Below, one piece after another: positions 26,177-36,682 of a stretch of 64,000 nucleotides of DNA; position 1 is the stretch's first letter; each line of letters opens with the position of its first letter. The stretch is from CAVXHQ01 sp963761735. Its GTDB lineage: Bacteria > Pseudomonadota > Alphaproteobacteria > Rhodobacterales > Rhodobacteraceae. The notes under the pieces were generated by a model. It had not been told where the DNA came from. It did not search any database and worked only from the letters and a program-made list of their open reading frames with translations. The stretch lies in the NCBI GenBank assembly GCA_963761735.1, contig CAVXHQ010000006.1:124001-188000 (forward strand), in the 5' to 3' direction. The position numbers were made by a program, and so were the translations under genes.

Positions 26177-27672
26177 GTCGGCACCCCCGACATCAGGCTC
26201 ATGTAGCTGGCCGGGTCTGTCGTCCCGACCTGTGCTCTGGGCAGATAGGGATAAATATCGAGATCCAGCCGTGGCGGACGCCTCTCGATCCGGCACAGGA
26301 CAAGATGCTTCACAGCATCATAGCCGATGGCCCCGAGATCGAGCGCCTGCCGGATCGCACCATGCAGATGGGTCAGTTCGAACGTTTCCAGCAGACGTAA
26401 AACCTGAACATATTCGCGCTTGCCCTTCTTCCCCATCCGCGCCTCCAACAGTCGGCGCAGGGTGGCGAACTCATCCGGCAGATCCCAGCCTTGCAGCGGT
26501 GCGGCTTGATCCAGCGCCCCAACCTTTTGCTCCAACAGCGGCAGGTAATGCATCGGATCAAATACCATGTCCGCCTTGTCGTAGGACCGGCGGTGGTGGG
26601 CAATCACCTCGGCCCCGCAGCCGATCACAACCTCATGGACATACCCACGAACCTGAACCTCGTGATGGGCATGAGCGACAGGCACCGAGTAGTCATTGTT
26701 GCGATAACGGACCATGGAGATCGATGTCGCCCGGGTGCTGACCCTGTCGCAAGCATCGTAAGGGGTGGTCGGCAGCGCCATCAGCGCATTGAGATCCCGC
26801 ATCAGACGTTCACCGACAGTCTCGGTATGACCACGCACAATGTCGCCCTGTCGCGTCAGGCACTGATCTTCCAGCCAGGTGTTCAACGCATCGAAGCTGT
26901 CGGACCGCGGCGCGGGAACGAGGAAGTTGCGCCGCCCATATCCGATCACCCCCTCGACGTTGCCTTTGTCATTGCCTTTGCCCGGTCGGCCGAACTTGTC
27001 GTCGAACAGGTAATGCGACTGCAATTCCGAAAAGACGCGGGTGCGCAACCGGAGGCCATCGCCCAGGATTTTCGCCACTGCGATCGTTGTATTGTCGTAG
27101 AGGATCGACAAGAGCACGCCGCCGAAGAATGCAAAAGCGGCGTTGTGGCCATCACAAAACGCCTCGGTCGTCTCGGCGGGGTAGGTCTTGATGAAGAACG
27201 CATCCGAATGCGGAAGCGCCATCGCAAAGTAGTGCAGCTTACACTCAACACCGGCAATCACGCCCAGCGTTTCGCCGAAATCGACCTGAACATGGCCCGG
27301 CGCATGCGACAGCGGCACGAACACTTCCCGCGTCCGCCGCTTCTTCTCACGCACATAATCAGTGACGATGGTGATCCCGCCCGTAAAGCCATGCTCGTCG
27401 CGCAGCCGCGCATGAATTCGCTTGGCAGTGTGCCGCTGTTTCTTGAGTTTGCTCTTATCCTCTTCGAGGATCTGGTCGATCACCGGCACAAAGGGATCAA
27501 GCTTGGGACGCTGCGGCATCGCTTGGCGCCGATATCCCGGCGGAACCGAATGCTTCAGGATCTTCGACACTGTCTTGCGGTCGATCCCGAACTTCCGCCC
27601 CGCCTCGCGCTCACTCATGCCCTCGACATGGCACGCTCTGCGCACCCGGGTATACAGTTCCACAGAATACAT
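26173..27672 (-). CDS. istA: IS21 transposase IstA, copy 1
   Basis: A 499-residue IS21 transposase. It has an N-terminal helix-turn-helix (SEREAGRKFGIDRKTVSKIL), an integrase core with Asp in HVQVDFGETLG, Asp in SILYDNTTIAV and Glu in NVEGVIGYGRR, and a C-terminal beta-barrel (RYRNNDYSVPVAH). Full length and apparently functional. Confidence 0.95.
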   Translation of the reverse strand: MYSVELYTRVRRACHVEGMSEREAGRKFGIDRKTVSKILKHSVPPGYRRQAMPQRPKLDPFVPVIDQILEEDKSKLKKQRHTAKRIHARLRDEHGFTGGITIVTDYVREKKRRTREVFVPLSHAPGHVQVDFGETLGVIAGVECKLHYFAMALPHSDAFFIKTYPAETTEAFCDGHNAAFAFFGGVLLSILYDNTTIAVAKILGDGLRLRTRVFSELQSHYLFDDKFGRPGKGNDKGNVEGVIGYGRRNFLVPAPRSDSFDALNTWLEDQCLTRQGDIVRGHTETVGERLMRDLNALMALPTTPYDACDRVSTRATSISMVRYRNNDYSVPVAHAHHEVQVRGYVHEVVIGCGAEVIAHHRRSYDKADMVFDPMHYLPLLEQKVGALDQAAPLQGWDLPDEFATLRRLLEARMGKKGKREYVQVLRLLETFELTHLHGAIRQALDLGAIGYDAVKHLVLCRIERRPPRLDLDIYPYLPRAQVGTTDPASYMSLMSGVPT

Positions 27673-27780
27673 CTCCCGACCCTCAGCTTCCGCCCCGGGT
27701 CTCAGAATGGCAGAATTTTACTCCGCGACGGTCAGGTAATCCCACCGTTTCCGTGGCCCAGTTTGCCTCCGGGATTCACA

Positions 27781-28136
27781 ATCGTCGGTTGCAGGGCATA
27801 AAGGCAATCGTCCAGCGGCAGCAGCGTATGGCGTCGAAAGGCGACGATCATCGCCTCCTCTGTCTCGGTCAGAACCGTCGAGCGCGGCTCTCTCGGCCCC
27901 GTCTTCATATCCTCAACCGTCGCCCGCCTGCGCCACTTTGCGACCGTCTTGGGATTGATCCCAAGCTCTTGGCTCAACTGCGAGAGCGAAGCTTGCGATC
28001 GCTGTATTGCTGCTCTGACGGCGTGCGTGGTCGTGGCGCTCCCGTGACGAACTTGTCCCATAATGCTTCCTTCCATTCCAACGAAAGGATCACACCATCA
28101 AACCGTGGGATCAAACACCTAAACACCAAATGGACA
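27781..28136 (-). pseudogene. IS481-family transposase, 5' fragment cut by IS21
   Basis: The terminal repeat starts at 28136 (TGTCCATTTGG read inward). The transposase begins at about 28061 with MGQVRHGSATTTHAVRAAI, and its helix-turn-helix is intact (LSQELGINPKTVAKWRR). The frame is lost at LQPT where IS21 copy 1 starts. The 3' part, expected on the far side of the IS21, is absent. It is better preserved than the related copy at 22564. Confidence 0.8.
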
Positions 28137-28178
28137 CCGGTCCCGGCCGGATGAAAGTTCATTTCAGGCCGACACGAA

Positions 28179-28881
28179 CTACCGAGATGCCCAGAGCAGA
28201 CCACGACGCACGATCTCGGTGACCTGCGGCACCTTCAGGTCGTCGATGGTGTGACCGATCGAGCAATAAAACACGCGGCCCCGATCCCATTTACGGGTCC
28301 AGACGACAGGAATTGTGGCGCCCTCGATCCAGTAAAGATGTTCACCCGAGAATGTCGTCGTCGCCAGTACGGTATTGGATGGATCGACGAGCATGTAATA
28401 CTGCTCGGACAACAGGCGAAAGCTGTCGACACCTTTGACGATCTCATTGTCCGGCGCGGTAATCGTGACGTCGTAGTCGACGTAATCGTCCGTTGGCACG
28501 GGGTTGTCCGGCCAGCCGGGTGGGTGGGCCACGAACTGGCCGCCGATCAGGAAATGATAGGTCGGCCGGTCCCGGAACGCGTCGCCCATGTGGCCATGCC
28601 AGCCGCCGAATTCCGCACCCCTGCGCGACCAGGCGCAAAAGGCCGTCCTCTTGCGGCTTGGTCATGTTGCCGAATTCGGGTCGGTGGGCGGACCTCGCCG
28701 ACGACCAGATCGGCACGATCAGATCGATATCGGCCATGTCATCCGGCGCGGCGAGCGGGTCGAGCGTGTCGTGCACCACGACCTCGAACCCGTTTGCGCG
28801 CAACAGATCGGCGCACCAATCGCCAAAAGACGTGGGCGCGTGCCCCTCCCAACCGCCGACGAACAGGGCTGCTTTCTTCAT
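28179..28881 (-). pseudogene. ThuA-like domain protein, one frameshift
   Basis: A ThuA-family (class I glutamine amidotransferase-like) protein of about 233 residues. The start MKKAALFVGGWEGH and the later MGDAFRDRPTYHFLIGGQF, HLYWIEG and VFYCSIGH fit the family; ThuA-type proteins occur in sugar catabolism loci. A +1 base in the C4 run at 28618-28621 breaks the frame; removing it gives GAEFGGWHGHMGDAF. Its start overlaps the stop of the dehydrogenase gene (ATGA). Confidence 0.75.
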
Positions 28882-29748
28882 ATCGGTTCCTTTCTGGCGA
28901 ATGCGAGCATCGCTGCCATGTCCCTGGCCCCGAGGCCCTGTGCCTGCGCGGCGTGCAGCCGCTGTGTCGTGACCCGGCCCTGCGGCATATCGCATCCGGA
29001 TGCGGCTGCGAGGGCAAGGGCCGCGTTCATATCCTTGGCCGCCAGATCGACAGTGAAGGTGACGGCGTTGTCCGCCTCGTTCAGGTACAGGTCGCGACGA
29101 TAGGCGAGCATCGGGGCGCAGGCAGCACTTTGCGCGATGGCCTCGAAGGCGAGGTCCGTGGGGATGCCCGCTGACCTCGGCAAGCACCATGGATTCCGCG
29201 AACGACTGGTTGATGGCGTGCAGAAGGGCGTTGATGGCCAGCTTCATCGCGGCACCCGCGCCGGTCTCGTTCAGACAGATCGTGCGGCGACCCAGAACAT
29301 CGAAGACCGGCGCGAGGCCCGTCGCCCTTTCCGCATCGCATCCCGCAAGGATGAGGAGCTCCGCGTCGGCAGCGGCCTGCGTCGCACCCGACACCGGCGC
29401 ATCGACGATTATGCCGCCCGGCGGCGCGGCGGCGGCGAGGTCGCAGATGTGGTCCGGACCCATCGTGCCCATCTCGACGAAGGTTTTGGCACCCGCCCCG
29501 GCAAAGAGGCCGTTCGGCCCAAGGTGCACGGCCCATGAGGCGGCGGCGTCGGCAAGCATGGTCACGACCGTGTCGGCACCCGCGGCAAGGTCTGCGGGCG
29601 TCGCCACGACCGTTGCGCCGGTTTCGGCAGCAAGCCCGTGCGCAGCGTCTGGCGAGCGGTTCCAGAGAGACACCTCGAACCCCGCATTCGTCAGATTGCG
29701 CGCCATCGGCGTGCCCATCCGCCCCAGTCCCGCAAAGCCGATCCGCAT
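28878..29748 (-). pseudogene. 3-hydroxyisobutyrate dehydrogenase-like NAD(P) oxidoreductase, one frameshift
   Basis: About 290 residues when repaired. It has an N-terminal Rossmann motif (IGFAGLGRMGTPMARNL), then the substrate motif DAPVSGATQAA and catalytic-Lys region GAGAAMKLAINALL. The C-terminal helical domain (FTVDLAAKDMNAAL) is in another frame because of an extra C in 29167-29169. Members oxidise 3-hydroxy acids; the substrate here is unknown. The start overlaps the ATPase stop as TGATG. Confidence 0.8.
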
Positions 29749-31254
29749 CAGGCGACGGCGTGGGCGCGGATGCCGGATATGGCCTGCACGAGATTGTCCT
29801 CGGTCACTTCGTCGGCAGTGAAGGTGCGGATGATCTCGCCGTGGAACATCGCTATGACCCGGTCAGAGACGCGCAGAACCTCCGGCATTTCCGAGGAAAT
29901 GACGATGATCGCATAGCCCTCGCCCGCCAGATCGCGGATCAGGTTGTGGATCTCGGATTTCGAGCCGACGTCGATGCCGCGCGTCGGCTCGTCCACGATC
30001 AGCACCTTCGGCGACATCGACAGCCATTTGCCGATCACGATCTTCTGCTGGTTGCCGCCCGACAGGTTTCCCGCCTGCTGGCGCCAGCCCGGCGTCTTGA
30101 TCTCGAGGGCGTCCTTGTACTTGTCGAAGATCGCAAGTTCCGCAGCCGACGACACGAACGGCCCCGCGCCCATCGCGCCGACCTGCGGCAGGGTCATGTT
30201 GTCGCGGCAGTTCATCCCCAGAACGAGGCCCTGACCCTTGCGGTCCTCGGGGACGAGGCTGATGCCGTGACGGATCGCGTCGATCGGCGAGGCGATCGTG
30301 ACACTCTTTCCTGCCAGCAGGATCTCGCCTGCCGACGGGCTGCGCAGTCCGAACAGCGTTTCGGCGATTTCGGTGCGTCCCGCGCCGACGAGGCCGTAGA
30401 AACCCAACGACCTCGCCGGCCCGTACCTCGAAACTGACGTCCTGAAACAGCGATCCGCACGACAACCCCCGCACCTCGAGGGCGACATTGCCCAAGGATG
30501 CCGCGACGATGGCGTGCGTCAGATCGAGGCTGCGGCCGATCATGAGCTGCGTCACCTCATCCTCGTTGGTGTCCGCCGTCACGAGCGATCCGCGATAGGC
30601 ACCGTCGCGCAGCACCGATATCTTGTCCGAAATCGTGAAGATCTCGTCCATACGGTGCGAAATATAGACGACGCCGACGCCCTGATCGCGCAGGTCGTTT
30701 ATGACGTCGAACAGTACCACCTTTTCGGCATCGGTCAGCGAGGCCGTCGGCTCGTCGAAGATCACCGCCTTGGCATCGACGGTCAGGGCGCGGGCAATCT
30801 CGACCATCTGCTTGTTGGCGATGGACAGGTCGCCGACGACGGTCTGCGGCGTGAACGAGCATTTCAGGCGTTTCAGGATCGCGGCACTGCGCGCGTACAG
30901 CGTCTTCCAGTCGACGCGCCCGAAACTCAAGGTTGGCAACTCTCCGAGATAGATGTTTTCGGCCACCGACAATTCATCGGCAAGGCTCAGTTCCTGATGA
31001 ATGAACACCACGCCCTTGCTCTTGGCGTTGAGCGGCGAGGACATCACCGAAGCCACCTCTTCGACGAAGATCTGGCCCTCGTTGGGTTGGTGTATCCCGC
31101 CGAGCACCTTCATCAGGGTCGATTTTCCGGCACCGTTCTCGCCCAGCAAGGCGTGAACCTCGCCGGGCATCACCTGAAACGACACGCCGTCCAGGGCGCG
31201 GACCCCCGGAAACGTCTTGACGATATTCTCCAGTCGCAGCGCGGGCGTACTCAT
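29748..31254 (-). pseudogene. CUT2 sugar ABC transporter ATP-binding protein, one frameshift
   Basis: About 500 residues with two ATPase halves: Walker A GENGAGKSTLMK and Walker B AVIFDEPTASL in the first half; GLVGAGRTEI, LSGGNQQKI and VLIVDEPTRGID in the second. A single extra base at about 30400-30405 shifts the frame just before the second P-loop; removing it restores VVGFYGLVGAGRTE. The ATG at 31254 overlaps the permease stop. It pairs with the permeases at 31251-32243 and 32269-33326. Confidence 0.85.
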
Positions 31255-32243
31255 ATCCGCAGCTCCCCTTTGCCTTTTCGGTTCAGCTGACTGTCGAGCA
31301 GCAGGACCGCGACAAGGATCAGCCCGATCACCAGGTTCACCATCGCGGTGTCGGCACCGATGTGGCCAAGGCCCTTGCGCAAAAGCTGGATCGCGATGAC
31401 ACCGCCGAAGGTGCCGATCACAGACCCCGATCCGCCGGTAAGTTTCGTGCCGCCGATCACGACCGCCGTGATCACCCACAATTCGTAAAGCGTGCCGTCG
31501 TTCGGATTGACCGAGCCGCTGGACGAATAGAACACCACCGACGACAGGCCCGTCAGAAACCCGATCAGGACGAAATTCCAGACCATGTGCGGGCCGACGC
31601 GTATCCCGGCATTCACCGCCGCCTCGCGGTTGTCGCCCACCGCATAGGCGTTGCGGCCGTGCACCGTGCGCGTCATCAACAGCCAGATCAGGACGGTGCA
31701 GACGATCAGGAATATCGTCGGCGTCTCGATCCCCAGAATGTCCGCCTCGGCGAAATCGACCAGCGTCCAGTTCAGGTACGATGTCGGATTTTCACCGTTG
31801 TACATGAACACGAGGCCGCGATAGCCGAGCATCGAGCCCAGCGTGACGATGAACGCGTCGACCCCGGTCTTCCACACGATCAGCCCGTTTACAAGGCCGA
31901 GGATCATGCCGGTCAGCAGCGCCAGCGCCCAGGCGACGGGGATCACCCAATCGCCCAGCCCCGCGAAGATCGGCCATGTCATGCTGTCGAGCATCACGAC
32001 GGCGCACAGCGCGAAGGTGGCGCCTACGGACAGGTCGATGTTGCCGTTGATCATGACGATCGTCATGCCGAGCGCGATGATGCCGATGGGTGCCGACTGC
32101 TTGAACAGCAACAGCATGTTGTCCCAGTCCATGAATGCCTTGTCCGACGATGACAGGTACTCGCCCGCGATCGAAAAGAAGATCAGCTCGAGGACGATGA
32201 AACCCCAGATGGCGCCGGACTGGATGAATTTCGACAGGTTCAT
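31251..32243 (-). CDS. CUT2 sugar ABC transporter permease 1
   Basis: A 330-residue multi-helix permease of the RbsC family, with the signature LGMTIVMINGNIDLSVGATF and later VIGGTKLTGGSGSVIG. Intact, unlike its neighbours. It overlaps the ATPase start (ATGA) and is 26 bp downstream of permease 2. Confidence 0.9.
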   Translation of the reverse strand: MNLSKFIQSGAIWGFIVLELIFFSIAGEYLSSSDKAFMDWDNMLLLFKQSAPIGIIALGMTIVMINGNIDLSVGATFALCAVVMLDSMTWPIFAGLGDWVIPVAWALALLTGMILGLVNGLIVWKTGVDAFIVTLGSMLGYRGLVFMYNGENPTSYLNWTLVDFAEADILGIETPTIFLIVCTVLIWLLMTRTVHGRNAYAVGDNREAAVNAGIRVGPHMVWNFVLIGFLTGLSSVVFYSSSGSVNPNDGTLYELWVITAVVIGGTKLTGGSGSVIGTFGGVIAIQLLRKGLGHIGADTAMVNLVIGLILVAVLLLDSQLNRKGKGELRI

Positions 32244-32268
32244 TGCGTCTTTTCCATGATTGGCCCCC

Positions 32269-33326
32269 TCATGCGATCGGCGACAGCAGTCGACCGCGCT
32301 TGGCCGCGATGTCGAGCCAGACGGCCAGGATGATGATCACCCAGGTCACGACGTACTGGACATAGAATTGCAGGCCGACGAGCAGCAGGCCGTTCTGGAT
32401 GAACCCCAGGATCAGCACGCCGATCACCGTTTTGAACACTGTACCGGACCCGCCCAGCAGCGACGCGCCGCCAAGGATGACAGCGGCCAGAACGTCGAGC
32501 TCCAGGCCCTGCCCCACGGTATTCTGGCTGCCCAGCGAGCGGGACGCCTGAAGCAGGCCGGCCATCGCCACGCAGAACGACGAGATAACATAGCACGCGA
32601 ACACGACACGCGCCCTCGGTATCCCCGAGAACGTTGCCGCCGTACCGTTGCCGCCCACCGCATAGACGCGCCGCCCGAAGGCGGTCCGCGACGAGCAGGA
32701 CGCCCAGGATCACGGCGACCAGCCCGAAGATCAGCACCGGCACCGGCACACCGAGGACCGCGTCCTGTCCGAATACGCTGAACCACGTCCCCTGCTTGTC
32801 GTCGATGTCCATGTTCTTGCCGCCCGAATAGGTCAGCGTCAGCCCGTGGATCGCCGACAACATCCCCAGCGTCACGATCAGCGAGTTGAGCCGGAGATAG
32901 CCCACGAGGATGCCGATCACCGCGCCGAGGGCCATGCGTCATGACGAACATGGTCGGGATCGCGAGGGCCGGACCGATGCGGTCGTGCAGGTCGAGCATC
33001 ACGATGGTCGAGAACGACATCATCGAGCCGACCGACAGGTCGAGGTTGCCGCTGATCACCACGAACGTCACGCCCAGGGCGATCACGCCGATGATCGCGG
33101 AGGAGCGTACCACGCCCAGCACGTTGTCGATCCCGAGGAATCGCTGATTGGCGATGGTAAAGCCGACCATGAAAAGTGCGAAGGCGATCAGGATGCCATT
33201 GCGGGCGAGCAACCGGAAAACCGCGCCCATCCGGTCGGACGGTTCGACCGCCGATTTCCTGACGGTTCCGCCTGTCGCGGCCTGCGCGGCGGTGGTCCCG
33301 TCGTCGGGAGTCCGTTCGGTACTCAT
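32269..33326 (-). pseudogene. CUT2 sugar ABC transporter permease 2, two frameshifts
   Basis: About 352 residues when repaired. The conserved LGVTFVVISGNLDLSVGSMM and VILGGASLLGGSGTV regions lie in different frames. Extra single bases at about 32935-32940 and 32680-32684 explain this; removing them gives a continuous protein through VADRFGRRVYAVGGN. The ATG at 33326 starts MSTERTPDDG. A transporter with two different permeases may work as a heterodimer. Confidence 0.82.
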
Positions 33327-33610
33327 GTCGATGCCATCCCGCAGCCGGTCGTGAGCATCTGCCCGCCACTGTGGTTGGGGTTGTTGCAGGCCGGGGCAAG
33401 AAAGGTGACCGTGCAGGAAATACCGACGCTTCGGGCTTGTCCGTCGCATGTCGGCCATGCCGTGCGGCCATTCTGGATGCGAACCTGCGCCCCTGCCTTG
33501 CGCGGGGCCCCAGCGACTGCATGGACGATGCCACGCACGATGTTTGCCCTGCTGCACGGACTGCGGAAATTGTAATACATGACGCCCCCCTTCGTTCTGC
33601 GTTCATACAG

Positions 33611-33648
33611 AAAAAATTGGCGCGACCCCTCCCAAAGGGCGCCGCGCC
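33611..33648 (-). terminator. hairpin with T-run after the binding-protein gene
   Basis: On the minus strand, GGCGCG and CGCGCC enclose a G/C-rich inner stem and are followed by AATTTTTT. It lies directly behind the binding-protein stop (33661). It could end most transcripts and make the permease/ATPase genes weaker than the binding protein. The rest of 33327-33610 shows no gene. Confidence 0.55.
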
Positions 33649-33660
33649 ATTCAGGGAGGT

Positions 33661-34627
33661 TCAGAACACGGGCTTGGTGTAATCGCCCATGTTGTCCTGG
33701 GTGATCTTGGGCGTGTCGAAGTAGTTGAGGAACGGCACCTCCTCACCGGCGAGGATGTCGAGGGCCGTCTGCAACGCTGCCTCGGCGTCGTCGACCGGGG
33801 ACTGATAGATCGAACCCCAGTATTCGCCCCGCTCCATCGCCTCGTAGCCGACGGCAAAGTTCGTGGCACCGACGAAGGTGATGTCCTCGGCACGGCCGGC
33901 CGCGATGGCGGCGTTCAGTGCGCCGACACCCATGTTGTCGTCACCGGAATAGACGCCGTCGATGTCGTCGTACTTGACGAGGAAGGCCTCCATCACCTGC
34001 TGCGATTTCTCGCGGTTCCAGTCGCCGGGCTGCGTTTCCAGCAAGGTCACGTTCGGGCAGACCTCGGGGAGGCGGTCCTCAAAGCCCAAGGCACGCTCGA
34101 TGGCGGTCGTGTAGCCGGGCTGACCCGAGATCTGCACGATCTGCGCCTCGTCCTGGATGCCCAGGGCGGTGAACCGCTCGCACATGATCTCGGCCGACCG
34201 CGCGCCTTGCGTGACGTTGTCGGGACCCGAGAAGGACGCGACGAAATCGAAAGCCCGCCTCGGCGATATTCGAGTTGGTGACGATGACCGGAATGTCGGC
34301 CTGGCTGGCCTCGCGGACGGCCGGGATCACGGCCTCGCCGTTGGTCGGCCAGATGATGATCGCATCGACCTCTTGCTGGATCAGGTCCTGCACCTGGGCG
34401 ATCTGGCGGGCAACGTCGCCGCCGGCGTCAAGGACGACAGTTTCGACCATGTCGTTGGCCTCAGCGGCGGCGATGAACGCCTGCTCGTATGTCGTCTGAT
34501 AGCTGTCGACGCCCACGTTATTCTGAGTGATGCCGATAACGAACGGACCATGTGCATCCGCCGCGGCGACGGTGCCCAGACCGATAAGTGCCGTGGTGGC
34601 CACAATGAGCCTGCGTGTCGTGTTCAT
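33661..34627 (-). pseudogene. CUT2 sugar ABC transporter substrate-binding protein, one frameshift
   Basis: About 321 residues when repaired: signal peptide (MNTTRRLIVATTALIGLGTV, cleavage after ADA), then a type I periplasmic binding fold with VIGITQNNVG, DAIIIWPTNGEAVIP and GVYSGDDNMGVG. An extra A at 34250-34252 breaks the frame; removal restores EAGFDFVASFSG. A GGAGG site precedes the ATG. It is first in the leftward transporter operon. Confidence 0.85.
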
Positions 34628-34644
34628 ATTGATTTCCTCCCAGT

Positions 34645-34654
34645 GAAACGTTTC
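34645..34654. promoter_or_regulatory. GAAACGTTTC palindrome, candidate operator
   Basis: A perfect 10-bp palindrome lies 18 bases upstream of the binding-protein start codon, close to its ribosome site. The centre (AACGTT) is like LacI/GalR-type operators. The divergent gene at 34907 encodes a possible regulator, but of another class. The region 34655-34906 is otherwise without a gene. Confidence 0.35.
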
Positions 34655-34906
34655 TATGAAGCCGAGCTCCCCGGACCTTACGGCCCGAACCGGCTTTCTG
34701 TGCCAGATACTCTCGAATTCGCGGACCGACCGGGCATGCCAAGATATCCACTATGGACATTATGACATCCATTCTGGCTTTTTTCCGGGTATCGAGAAAT
34801 CCGCACTTTGAACATTCTGTGGAGGCCTTCGATATGAACGACCCTGATAGCCTGGGAGCGAAGCGCACAACTGGCGGACAAGATACTGTGCTGATGCAAG
34901 AAATCC

Positions 34907-36662
34907 ATGATGGACACTTTGACCCCGAGGCGGACGGCGCCGGTCATGCGCGCATCCGCGACCGATCCGCTGGGTGTCATCAACTTTGTGCAGGGTTTCA
35001 ATACCGAGGTCGACACCGCCCTCGGAACGGCACAGCCCAATCCCTACCTGAACATGGCGATGCACCTGATCCGCAGCCACATCGAGGGCCGCACGGTTAC
35101 GGCCTCCACCCTCGTCGCCGCCGCCGAGGTGCCCTACGCGACAGCGCGTCGCAGGCTGGACGACCTTCTCAAGGCCGGCCTCGTCGAGCAGCGCACGCGC
35201 ACTCCGTCGGGAAAGTCCTTCTCGCTGCACCCGAGCGTGGAACTGCTCGACAGGTGGAGCCAGTTCGCCGACCGCGTGCTGCGTCTCGCCCGCGAAACGC
35301 TGCCTGCGACCGAACCGGGTCCGGACGCGCAACGCACGCCGGACGACTATTACTTCGGCGGCTCCTACATGGCAGGCAAATCCATTCCGCCGCCGCAGGT
35401 CTTGCCTGAGCCGCTGACGCTTGCCGGTGGTCTACGCATACTTGTGCACGGCGACCCGACATTCATGGTGATGGAGACGCTGAAACGGCAGTTCGAGCAG
35501 TTGATCGGCACCAATATCGCCCAGCGCGCCTTTTCCATCGACCGCCTGCACGAAGAGACCCTGCGCAATGCCGAACGCAAGATCGAGCCGGTACGACATC
35601 ATCGCTGTGGATCTTCCGTGGATCGGCGAATTCGCCGAGGCCGGTATTCTCTTGCCCCTGACCGAGGTGATCGATGTCGAACGCCTCGATCCCGGCGACT
35701 TTCACACCGCCGGATGGAAGGCGACCCACTGGCGCGGGCGTCCCTTCGGCGTACCGAGCCAGACGACACCGGAACTGATGTTCTATCGCACCGACTGGTT
35801 CGCGGGGGCCGGACTGGAGCCGCCTGCCACGACACAGGACGTGCTTCATGCGGCGCGCGCGCTGCATGATCCAGCCCGTGGCCGGTACGGCATCGCGTGG
35901 AATGCGGCGCGGGGCACGGCCCTAGGGCATCAGTTCATGATGGCCTGCGCCGATTTCGGCCAGCCGATCCTGAACCTCGCCCCGATTGCCGGCGGGTACG
36001 AAGCCGACGTCGGCGATCGTACCGATCTGGTGCCCACGATAGATACCCCCCGCGCCCTTCAGGCCGCGGAGTACCTGCTCGCGCTGCTCGAATTCTCGCC
36101 GCCCGACATCCTGTCGATGAGTTGGTACGAGCGTATCCGGCCCTATTCTGCGGGCAAGGTCGCGATGGCCTATGGCTATACGCTGCTGGCGCCGTACTTC
36201 GAGCTTGACGCCGCTTCGCCCGCCAACGGCAACACCGGCTATTTGCCGCATCCGCCGGGGCCGCATGGCACCCCCGTGGCACCCGTGGGCGGCTATGCCC
36301 TCGCCATTCCGGCGAACCTCGCGCCAGAGCGGCGCGCCGCCGCAGGCGAGGCGCTGATCGCGTTCACCTCGCCCGCGGCACAGAAACTCTACATCCAGAA
36401 CGGCAGCCGAACGGCACCGCGCTATTCCGTCGGCGCAGACCCCGACGTGTGCCGGATGTCGCCGATCTTCGAGGCGGTGGACGCGATGTCGTGGCGCGAC
36501 GAACTGCAATTCTGGCCGCGTCCGCCGGTGCCGCAGATCGCCGGTCTGATCGAGATCTGCGGCCAGGAAATGCACGACATGCTGCGCGGTATCGTGTCAC
36601 CGGAACAGGCGCTGGGGAGAGCGCAGGACCGGGCCGAAAAACTCATGAAACCAAAAATCTGA
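34907..36662 (+). pseudogene. winged-helix/extracellular solute-binding (family 1) fusion protein, one frameshift
   Basis: About 585 residues when repaired. The N-terminal ~130 residues contain a winged-helix-like segment (SHIEGRTVTASTLVAAAEVP, TARRRLDDLLKAGLVEQR). From about 170 onward a type 2 periplasmic-binding fold follows (LRILVHGDPTFMVMETL, RYDIIAVDLPWIGEF, PFGVPSQTTPELMFYRT, KVAMAYGY). No signal peptide, so it is cytoplasmic. It is likely a one-component regulator that uses a captured binding-protein domain as sensor. An extra C at 35588-35589 breaks the frame (repair gives KIERYDII). It is divergent from the sugar transporter operon and upstream of the SDR gene. Confidence 0.75.
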
Positions 36663-36682
36663 GAATTCCAAGGGAGGAAGCC

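Larger units (their letters stand above)
25271..27780 (-). mobile_element. IS21-family insertion sequence, copy 1
   Basis: A 2510-bp element with istA and istB, read leftward. The ends are related inverted repeats, TGTCAATCTCGGCGACAAA and, inward from the right, TGTGAATCCCGGAGGCAAA. A second copy of exactly the same length lies at 50045-52554; I noticed two base differences between them (one changes Leu to Pro in IstA). The flanks of this copy differ (GNAT fragment on the left, IS481 fragment on the right) and carry no target duplication, which suggests a deletion or recombination at this copy. Confidence 0.93.

Noticed and set aside
26491..27801. Long plus-strand frame across istA, and its duplicate at 51265-52719
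   Set aside because: Antisense of the transposase; the same shadow occurs in both IS copies. Its tail in copy 2 only happens to include the frame downstream of the insertion.
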